Shown in pieces: positions 1 to 5,135 of a stretch of DNA of 5,135 nt. The first letter of the stretch is position 1, and the number at the start of each line of letters is the position of its first letter. Location: positions 14,422 to 19,556 of the forward strand of contig JAPLLP010000203.1 of the NCBI GenBank assembly GCA_026387515.1, read 5' to 3'. The notes below the pieces were generated by a model. That model had not been told where the DNA came from. It did no database searches and was given only the letters and a program-made list of their open reading frames with translations. Origin of the DNA: Candidatus Omnitrophota bacterium (GTDB lineage: Bacteria > Omnitrophota > Koll11 > Gygaellales > Profunditerraquicolaceae). Made by a program: the position numbers and the translations under genes.

Positions 1-24
1 GAAAGTTTAATTTTGATAAGGGAA

Positions 25-2469
25 TTAATTTCCAAAAATGGCGTTCTTGATACTGTTAAATATATCCGCCACGGCGGGTTTAAATTTGTATTTAGGATCT
101 TTGAGCGTGCCGCTTAGCGTAATCGTCCCGAACTTGCCGGCAGTGCCGACTATTGCAGTAGCTATATCCTTAAATGTCCCTGTATCTGGGGCGGAATCTC
201 CCAGGATATTCACGTTAAGCTCTGAATATACGGAACCATCAAAGCCGATCTTTACCGGTCCGGTTATCTCGGCAAGATTACTGACCATTTTTAGATTATC
301 CGTGGCTATAGAGCCGTCTTGGATGACAAAGGGACAACTGGCCTCACTGACGACAATATTCGCAAAATCCCGGGCAAAGATAAATTTCCCCATCCCTTTA
401 AAAAGATTCAATTCCCATAATTTACCCTGGGTGACCAGTATCTTGCCTGCCCCGGTCATCTTAGAAAAATCTTTTACAAAACTGCTTATCTTGCCTTGGG
501 CCTGGATACTACCCGCTATATCCTTATCTTTTGCCGAAGTATCCAGATTTAATTTTTCAATCTTTATGTCTTTAGCGGAAAACTCAATCCAAAAAGGCAG
601 ATTCCCAGAAAACAGGTTCATCTTGCCGGTCAAATCAATAACACCGTCATATAATGCAAGGTGGCCTTGCGAAACTTCAAGTATCCCCTCCTGCTGATTA
701 ATGGCGATTGACAAGTCTGTACCTTTAAAGCCCCAAAGCGATAGCTTTTCGCTGGTAACCTGGCCTTCGATAGCGCAGGCCTTAATATCCGCCAAATTGC
801 CCGTAAGGTTAAACTTAGCTTTAACTTTACCATTCGGTTTGATCCGGGTTAACTGCTCTTTAAATTGAGTTGATATCTTATCAAGATCTCCTATTTCTAT
901 ATCCGCATTTGCTAAAAGTCTTGCCTGCGGTTTATTTCCGGTATCAATATCCCCGGATAAAGAAAAGGCCGAGTTTAAATAATTGGCCGAAAATTTAGAT
1001 ACGCTTATTACCTTATTATTAACCGAGATGTTGGATTCGAGTTTCAAATTATCTGAAACAACAGTTAACTCTACTACCGGCCGCTCAAAATTGGCCAAAG
1101 CCCCGTTTGTCTTATACGGCTCATTTAAAAACTTAAAATTCACCTCTTTCCAGCTCAGGCCATTAAAGGTAAAATTAATCCGTCCGCTTACTCCTTCAAA
1201 AGCAGGATCCAATTTTTCCAGTTTTATGGAAGTATCTGCCAGGTCAAGATAACCATTGAGGATAGGCAGGGTATCGGATAAAGGTTCCAATTTAAGATTT
1301 AGCGCCATCCGGGATTGGCCGTTGATTATAATGGGCAGATCTAACTTAAATTTGTCTTTTAAAATATTTTTGAGCGAGACCAAGGGCAGGTCGCCCGTAA
1401 TATCCAATTCAATTTTCGGATTAGCAAAATCAAAGATGCTCGCTTTGGCTTGAACGGGCAATCCCAACACCCTGGCATTCACTTTTTCCAGCTTCATTGC
1501 AGAATTATCAAACTGGGCAAGGCCATTAATAACTTTAACCTCTTTTATGGAATCTATGCCCGAAATATCCGTTTGGTAAATTTTCGCGTTGCCGGAATAT
1601 TTAAATTTCTCACTTTTTAACTCATAGTCAAATTTAGCCTGGATGTCCGCATTAAGCGTTACGGCAATCTCTTCTTTGGAGAATATGATGTTCTTGGCCT
1701 TAGAGGTTATATCAGTACCAAGCCATCCGTCTTTTAAAATAGCTCCCCCTGAAATATCCAAGATACCCCCGGAAACTTCGATGCCGGCATTCTTGTAGTA
1801 TGCAAAAAAATCGGCGGGTGCTATATCAAATATAGAAAATTTCGCGGAGAGCTCCTGTCGCGGGATATTATATTCACCCTGAGCGGATATTTTTATTTGT
1901 GATTTACCGGGAATAAGGCCTTTAAGCTTAAACTTTAATGACGCAGGGAGTGAAAAATTTGCAACCAGGTTTAAATCCGTTATAGACCTCTCGAAAGCCG
2001 GATTTAAATAAGCATCATGATAATCAATCCGGGAATTGATGATACTCACCTTATAGATCAATAGGCCAAAACCGCCCTTGCCAGAACTTGCCGGTTTTTG
2101 ACTTAATACGCTCTGCCAATTAAAAGTGTTATCGGGGTTACGTTCTAAAAGAATAACCGCCGAATCAAGCCTGAGGTTGGTAATCACCAGCTGTTTCTTA
2201 AAAAAGGGCCAGATAAGAAAAGAACAAGACCCCTCTTTGAGGCTGAGGATAGCTTTATCCTGGCCGTAGAGGATTAAATTATTAAAAACCAGGCCTTTAA
2301 AAATGTTAAAACGCACCGAATCAAGGCTGACCTTTTTACTAGTCTGGTCCTGGATGCCCTGAATGATCAGCTGTTTTATTTTTGCCGGAAGGTATACCTT
2401 ATTAAGATAAATAATCCCCGCGCTTACAAAAATAGCAAGGATTAAGATAACCACGATAAGCTTCTTCAT
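25..2469 (-). CDS. AsmA-family envelope protein
   Basis: This 814-residue protein is predicted to be anchored in the inner membrane with a large periplasmic body. Seen: a short Lys-Lys start and one hydrophobic segment at about residues 4-22. An AsmA-like N-terminal region follows at about 30-125, with the pattern V-x-L-D-S-V-R-F-x-I-F-K-G-L near 47-60 and FNWQ near 116-119. Then come several hundred residues of alternating beta-strand-like sequence. An AsmA C-terminal-type region lies at about 580-790, including GKILVTQGKLW near 675-685. Known of the family: AsmA-like proteins (AsmA, TamB, YhdP) form long beta-rich grooves and are linked to phospholipid transport and outer-membrane assembly. 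Inferred: a similar lipid-transfer or envelope role here, with no specific substrate visible. The ATG lies 13 bases after the pgi stop, has no clear Shine-Dalgarno sequence, and starts directly at the membrane anchor, so translation is probably coupled to pgi. The reading frame is intact and ends in TAA at 25-27. The family call is confident; the exact subgroup is open. Confidence 0.85.
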   Translation of the reverse strand: MKKLIVVILILAIFVSAGIIYLNKVYLPAKIKQLIIQGIQDQTSKKVSLDSVRFNIFKGLVFNNLILYGQDKAILSLKEGSCSFLIWPFFKKQLVITNLRLDSAVILLERNPDNTFNWQSVLSQKPASSGKGGFGLLIYKVSIINSRIDYHDAYLNPAFERSITDLNLVANFSLPASLKFKLKGLIPGKSQIKISAQGEYNIPRQELSAKFSIFDIAPADFFAYYKNAGIEVSGGILDISGGAILKDGWLGTDITSKAKNIIFSKEEIAVTLNADIQAKFDYELKSEKFKYSGNAKIYQTDISGIDSIKEVKVINGLAQFDNSAMKLEKVNARVLGLPVQAKASIFDFANPKIELDITGDLPLVSLKNILKDKFKLDLPIIINGQSRMALNLKLEPLSDTLPILNGYLDLADTSIKLEKLDPAFEGVSGRINFTFNGLSWKEVNFKFLNEPYKTNGALANFERPVVELTVVSDNLKLESNISVNNKVISVSKFSANYLNSAFSLSGDIDTGNKPQARLLANADIEIGDLDKISTQFKEQLTRIKPNGKVKAKFNLTGNLADIKACAIEGQVTSEKLSLWGFKGTDLSIAINQQEGILEVSQGHLALYDGVIDLTGKMNLFSGNLPFWIEFSAKDIKIEKLNLDTSAKDKDIAGSIQAQGKISSFVKDFSKMTGAGKILVTQGKLWELNLFKGMGKFIFARDFANIVVSEASCPFVIQDGSIATDNLKMVSNLAEITGPVKIGFDGSVYSELNVNILGDSAPDTGTFKDIATAIVGTAGKFGTITLSGTLKDPKYKFKPAVADIFNSIKNAIFGN

Positions 2470-2482
2470 TATTAACGGCCGG

Positions 2483-3958
2483 CTAAATGATAAACTTGGG
2501 ATTCTTAATTAGAGGGCGTTTCTTGATCTCTAGCGTTATTTCTTTGGGCAAGCCTGGCTTCCCTAGCCTGTAATACATGTAATTTTTGTAACCTTCTACT
2601 CCGGGCTGATCAAAGGCATTAACATCCAGGAGTTCCCCCTCATAGGCAGTTGCCAACTCAAAGAATAAAATCAACCCTCCCCAGTAGTAGGGATTTATTT
2701 TAGGGAGCATAATAGTACAATTAGGCCTTTGGTCTTTGACCAAGGCCCATTCCGTAGCCTCTTCAGCCAAGCTGAGCAGTTGAGAAAATTTCTTACCTTC
2801 CAAAAAATCTCCTGTCCCGATAGCCTTAAGTTCCTGGCCAAACTCTTCAACCTTAATAAAGGTAACGCTCTTGTTATTCTCTCCCTCTATATTGTTCTGC
2901 TGGATAGAATGTAAATCATTTGTCCCGCGGGCGGCAATGATGGGGGTCCTGCCCACATTAACGATATGTTTTTTATCTCTATCCCAGGCCTCTCTCCCGG
3001 AGGCATCTTTCTTGATCTTTCGGGCATATTTCTTGCCTAAACTCTCAGCTAATAGCTGCACATACCAGTCTGCGGTGGACTTAAGGGTTTCCGAGAACGG
3101 CATCATGATGGCGATAGACTTATTTTTTTTCTTATAGAGGATGGTTTCCAGCGCGGCGTACATTAAAGCGGGATTGCTAAATAAGGAAGCAGATTCGCAT
3201 TTCGAGATCATATCCTGAGCGCCTTTAAATACCTGCCCTATATCAATGCCCATGATCGCTAAATGCAGTAGCCCCATATTTAATTCCGAGAACCTCCCGC
3301 CCACCCCATTTTTTAGCTCAAGGCTGCGAAAACTAGACCTATCCTTGTTATGCTCGAGATTTACCCGTCTGCGCAAGGCCCCGCTATCCGGGTCAGTGAT
3401 AACCAGGATCTGCCGGCCGAAAAATCTGCCCACTCCTTTTTTCAACCAGGCCTCCACCACGCTAAAGGCCGCCTTGGTCTCGGTAGTTTCCCCGGATTTA
3501 GAGATCACCACCACAAACGTCTTTTGGGGAGGCAAGTTTTTAAGCAACACGGACAAGGTGTCGGGGTCAAGATTATTACCTTCAAAAAATACCCTGGGCC
3601 TGCCCTTTCTTAATTCCGAAAAATCATTATAGTATGCCGGGGTTAATGCGTCCTGCGCGGCTTTAAGCCCCAGGAAAGAGCCCCCAATTCCAAGAAAAAT
3701 TACGTTTTCAAACCCCTCGGTTATTTCACGCGCCAGCATCTCAATTTTCTCTATCTCCTGCCTATGCTGAAAAGGAAGCTCGAACCATTCCAGGGACAGG
3801 CGGATCCTGGTCTGCCTGTCCTTAAACAGTCCTAAAAGGTGTTTTCTGGCTTTTTCCAGGACAGGCATCAGCATTTTTAGTTCCGGCTCGCTTACTCCGT
3901 GAACTTTGCCGATGTTCGCGCTGAACATATTATTGAAATCAAAACGTATATCTCTCAT
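2483..3958 (-). CDS. pgi: glucose-6-phosphate isomerase
   Basis: This 491-residue cytoplasmic enzyme interconverts glucose 6-phosphate and fructose 6-phosphate in glycolysis and gluconeogenesis. Seen: GIGGS at residues 90-94, the sugar-phosphate-binding SKSGETTET at 153-161, VGGRFS at 219-224 (PGI signature 1 region), AESLGK at 304-309, DLHS at 348-351, and a perfect second signature FDQPGVEGYK at 449-458. By family knowledge E305, H350 and K458 correspond to the catalytic Glu, His and Lys, so the enzyme should be active. Signature 1 is slightly off consensus after the serine (Glu-Leu-Asn rather than a small or hydrophobic run). The length is near that of the shorter bacterial PGIs (about 450-550). 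The ATG overlaps the M48 stop as ATGA and follows a good GGAGGT ribosome site, which supports this start. Downstream, the AsmA-family gene follows closely in the same direction. An A8 run encodes Lys-Lys-Asn near residue 278, but the frame is intact through it. Confidence 0.97.
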   Translation of the reverse strand: MRDIRFDFNNMFSANIGKVHGVSEPELKMLMPVLEKARKHLLGLFKDRQTRIRLSLEWFELPFQHRQEIEKIEMLAREITEGFENVIFLGIGGSFLGLKAAQDALTPAYYNDFSELRKGRPRVFFEGNNLDPDTLSVLLKNLPPQKTFVVVISKSGETTETKAAFSVVEAWLKKGVGRFFGRQILVITDPDSGALRRRVNLEHNKDRSSFRSLELKNGVGGRFSELNMGLLHLAIMGIDIGQVFKGAQDMISKCESASLFSNPALMYAALETILYKKKNKSIAIMMPFSETLKSTADWYVQLLAESLGKKYARKIKKDASGREAWDRDKKHIVNVGRTPIIAARGTNDLHSIQQNNIEGENNKSVTFIKVEEFGQELKAIGTGDFLEGKKFSQLLSLAEEATEWALVKDQRPNCTIMLPKINPYYWGGLILFFELATAYEGELLDVNAFDQPGVEGYKNYMYYRLGKPGLPKEITLEIKKRPLIKNPKFII

Positions 3959-4572
3959 AAAACCTCCGCTATATTCTTGCGCATTGCTTTTATGCGGTCA
4001 TCCACATAAGGGTGAGTCCTCAAATACGTAAGTAACTTATTACCGCCGGTTTCCTCTTTTTTTATCTTCTCCAAAGCGCTTATTGCCCCGTCAGAAGAAA
4101 AACCTGCCTTATGGGCATAGGTTACGCCCAGCTTATCGGCAAAGTATTCGTCTTTTCTGCTATATCCCAGGCTGATCAAATTGTAGGCGGTCCCGGTAGC
4201 CTGGGCAATACTTGCCGCACCGCTAAACTGACCGGCAGGCGTAGCATTAAGCGCAACATTCATTAATATGTCAAAGGCCATGCTCGCCTGAATCTTCTTT
4301 ACCGCGTGCTTTGCCGCCACATGGCCTACCTCGTGCCCCAAGACAAAGGCAAGTTCATCGTCATTTAGTTTATCCAACAGACCTTTATTAATATAAATAA
4401 AGCCGCCGGGCAATGAAACGGCGTTAAGCTCCTTATTATCAAGAATATTGAATTCGTATCTTACGGTCTGCCTGTCAGAAACGCTGGCAACTTTAAAACC
4501 GACCTTTGCCACCCGCTCCTGAGCCTTCTCATCGGTATATAGTTTTTCTTTCTTGGTAAGAGACCTGGCCAT
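3955..4572 (-). CDS. M48-family zinc metalloprotease, N-terminally short
   Basis: This is a 205-residue protein from the chosen ATG. Seen: AVSLPGGFIYINKGLL at about residues 51-66, the zinc-binding HEVGH at 80-84 (two His ligands and the catalytic Glu), the third-ligand motif SRKDEYFAD at 138-146 with Glu142 as probable ligand, and THPYVDDRI near 186-194. These are the hallmarks of M48 peptidases of the BepA/LoiP type, which in diderms usually act in the periplasm on misfolded outer-membrane proteins. The catalytic core looks complete. The oddity is the front: homologues normally begin with a signal peptide, often a lipoprotein one, plus several dozen residues before the part seen here. This protein has no hydrophobic segment there, so it may be cytoplasmic, truncated or wrongly assembled. 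The start is uncertain. The ATG at 4570-4572 has only a weak GGTG 4 bases upstream, and a TTG at 4606-4608 in frame would add 12 residues. The frame overlaps the GroES-like gene by 44 bases and pgi by 4. Confidence 0.85.
   Translation of the reverse strand: MARSLTKKEKLYTDEKAQERVAKVGFKVASVSDRQTVRYEFNILDNKELNAVSLPGGFIYINKGLLDKLNDDELAFVLGHEVGHVAAKHAVKKIQASMAFDILMNVALNATPAGQFSGAASIAQATGTAYNLISLGYSRKDEYFADKLGVTYAHKAGFSSDGAISALEKIKKEETGGNKLLTYLRTHPYVDDRIKAMRKNIAEVL
3962..3967 (-). promoter_or_regulatory. ribosome binding site of pgi
   Basis: GGAGGT lies within the last codons of the M48 gene, 3 bases before the pgi ATG (4 bases from the GGAGG core). It supports the pgi start at 3958. Together with the ATGA stop/start overlap it suggests that pgi can be translated both by new initiation and by coupling to the M48 gene. 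Confidence 0.75.
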
Positions 4573-4888
4573 GCGGCACCACGATGTATTTTTTGCCCTC
4601 AAATTCAATCTCTATCCCGGCATTACGCAGGAATATACAATAATCACCCTCCTTTGCCTCCAGGGGGAAATAGTGACGCTGGGGACTGGGGGTCTGCCAG
4701 GGCTCGATCTCAATGGCAGCCGGATCAGGAATCGGATAACCGGGACCTGTCTTTATGATTGTGCCGCTCTGGATCTTTTCTTTCTCTTTTACTCCCTGAG
4801 GAAGATATAATCCGGTGTCGGTACGGTCATGTCCATCGTCAGGAAGGATCAATACCCTATCTCCGACTACAATAAGTTCCTTATTCAT
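4529..4888 (-). CDS. GroES (Cpn10)-family co-chaperonin-like protein, altered C-terminus
   Basis: This is a 119-residue protein, longer than the usual 95-100 residues of GroES. Seen: the GroES opening pattern V-x-G-D-R-V-L-I at about residues 7-14, a mobile-loop-like TGLYLP at 25-30, SGTIIKTGPGYP at 41-52, then an extra Pro-rich stretch at about 53-75 (PIPDP, PWQTPSPQ), EGDYCIFLR at 80-88, and EIEFEGKKYIVVP at 93-105. Known of the family: GroES caps the GroEL chamber during protein folding. The mobile loop contacts GroEL, and the C-terminal strand (as in DILAVIE) closes the barrel. Here the last 12 or so residues are polar and unlike that strand, and they coincide with the overlap into the M48 gene. 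No groEL lies next to it, so this may be a variant paralogue rather than the main GroES. The start at ATG 4886-4888 was chosen over the GTG at 4895-4897 because that GTG is part of the Shine-Dalgarno sequence. It is the first gene of the block. Confidence 0.85.
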   Translation of the reverse strand: MNKELIVVGDRVLILPDDGHDRTDTGLYLPQGVKEKEKIQSGTIIKTGPGYPIPDPAAIEIEPWQTPSPQRHYFPLEAKEGDYCIFLRNAGIEIEFEGKKYIVVPHGQVSYQERKTIYR

Positions 4889-4893
4889 TATTA

Positions 4894-4900
4894 TCACCTC
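4894..4900 (-). promoter_or_regulatory. ribosome binding site of the GroES-like gene
   Basis: The minus strand reads GAGGTGA, then 5 bases, then ATG at 4888. This is a strong Shine-Dalgarno match at normal spacing. It decides the start, because the alternative upstream GTG (4895-4897) lies inside this site. Confidence 0.8.
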
Positions 4901-4908
4901 GTTGAAAT

Positions 4909-4937
4909 ATTATACCACAAAAAAAGGCCCGGATGAA
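4909..4937 (-). promoter_or_regulatory. sigma70-type promoter with extended -10 for the GroES-like/M48/pgi/AsmA block
   Basis: On the minus strand there is a perfect -10 hexamer TATAAT at 4909-4914, preceded by TGG, which makes an extended -10 (TGGTATAAT, 4909-4917). Exactly 17 bases upstream is TTCATC (4932-4937), matching only 3 of 6 positions of TTGACA, so the extended -10 would have to carry the recognition. The predicted start of transcription is near 4902, giving a leader of only about 14 bases before the ATG at 4888. The promoter spacer is formed by the T-tract and one stem arm of the preceding terminator. No further promoter was seen between the four downstream genes. Confidence 0.75.
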
Positions 4938-4955
4938 TAAATTCAACCGGGCCTT
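4919..4955 (-). terminator. intrinsic terminator of the cold-shock gene
   Basis: Read on the minus strand, AAGGCCCGG pairs with CCGGGCCTT in a perfect 9-base-pair stem. Inside it, after one T-T mismatch, TGAA pairs with TTCA around a TTTA loop. Seven T residues run directly from the stem (4919-4925). It begins about 25 bases after the cold-shock stop codon, which fits a rho-independent terminator for that gene. On the plus strand the stem is followed by only a broken T-rich run, so it looks one-directional. Confidence 0.93.
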
Positions 4956-4980
4956 ACTTATTGTTCTCTAATTTCAGAGG

Positions 4981-5135
4981 TTATACTTTTGTTACCTTGG
5001 TTGCCTGTTCGCCTTTAGGGCCTTTTTCGATCTCAAAATCGACCTCTTGGCCTTCTTCTAAAGACTTATAGCCATCACCCTGGATAGCGCTAAAGTGCAC
5101 AAACACATCGGCGCCGGACTCAGGAGTAATAAAAC
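4981..5135 (-). CDS. cold-shock domain protein (CspA family), 5' end cut off by the window
   Basis: Only the last 50 codons are present; the beginning lies beyond the right edge. Translating the minus strand gives [18 protein letters not shown], then [17 protein letters not shown], then [14 protein letters not shown] and a TAA stop at 4981-4983. The RNP2 motif VFVHF is intact, and FI is the tail of RNP1 (KGFGFI). Cold-shock proteins of this type are about 65-70 residues, so roughly 16 are missing. Known of the family: a five-stranded OB-fold that binds single-stranded RNA and DNA and acts as an RNA chaperone or transcription antiterminator. Whether this copy is cold-induced cannot be judged, because its promoter and 5' leader are outside the window. 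It is followed by its own terminator and so is probably transcribed separately from the genes downstream. Confidence 0.95.
   Translation of the reverse strand, partial: FITPESGADVFVHFSAIQGDGYKSLEEGQEVDFEIEKGPKGEQATKVTKV

Noticed and set aside
1..24. The short stretch after the AsmA-family stop codon.
   Set aside because: Only 24 bases are visible; no terminator stem or gene start can be made out.
38..697. A 219-codon open frame on the plus strand opposite the AsmA-family gene.
   Set aside because: It is antisense to a clear family member, has no recognisable domain, and its proline- and serine-rich composition is typical of the complement of a coding strand.
630..833. Minus-strand 67-codon frame inside the AsmA-family gene.
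   Set aside because: It is an out-of-frame shadow of the long intact reading frame, with no sign of independent initiation.
3123..3130. A run of eight A residues (minus strand) inside pgi that could be slippery.
   Set aside because: The frame continues into conserved PGI sequence on both sides and the run simply encodes lysines and an asparagine; no stem or alternative product was seen.
3246..3632. Overlapping plus-strand open frames opposite pgi (also 2729-2914, 2871-3137 and 3350-3613).
   Set aside because: They lie opposite conserved catalytic segments of pgi and show no domain or ribosome site of their own.
4553..4810. Plus-strand open frame of 85 codons opposite the GroES-like gene.
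   Set aside because: It is the complement of a conserved family sequence, with no protein family recognised.
4956..4980. A possible small hairpin (CTCT/AGAG) between the cold-shock stop and the terminator.
   Set aside because: Only four base pairs, easily due to chance; the strong GC-rich terminator beside it explains the region.

Overview
The window holds one compact gene block, with every supported gene on the minus strand. In transcription order (right to left) these are: the 3' end of a cold-shock protein gene, a strong intrinsic terminator, a sigma70-type promoter with an extended -10, a GroES (Cpn10)-family gene, an M48-family zinc metalloprotease gene, glucose-6-phosphate isomerase (pgi) and a long AsmA-family envelope protein gene. 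Coding density is almost complete. The only gap over 50 bases is the region of about 90 bases between the cold-shock gene and the GroES-like gene, and the terminator and promoter fill it. No tRNA, rRNA, CRISPR array, insertion sequence or integron was seen.

The organism is a bacterium. The AsmA-like protein, with an N-terminal membrane anchor and a long periplasmic body, points to a diderm (Gram-negative-type) envelope. The M48 and GroES-like sequences look like those of uncultured candidate phyla such as Omnitrophota. That placement is an impression from sequence style and was not tested by any search.

The last four genes look like a single operon read from the promoter at about 4909-4917. 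The GroES-like and M48 reading frames overlap by 44 bases. M48 and pgi overlap by 4 bases (ATGA). AsmA starts 13 bases after the pgi stop with no convincing ribosome binding site. Functionally this is a mix of protein and envelope quality control (GroES-like, M48, AsmA) with one housekeeping sugar-phosphate enzyme.

The point most worth a second look is the GroES/M48 junction. The GroES-like protein loses its usual C-terminal strand exactly where the M48 frame takes over. The M48 protein lacks the signal peptide and N-terminal segment usual for its family. This could be a genuine deletion that joined two genes, a single-base error hiding a fusion, or an assembly collapse. A second unusual feature is the promoter of the block, whose spacer is built from the T-tract and stem arm of the upstream gene's terminator. 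Otherwise the window looks like ordinary chromosomal sequence, and I see no strong sign of an undescribed defence or mobile system.
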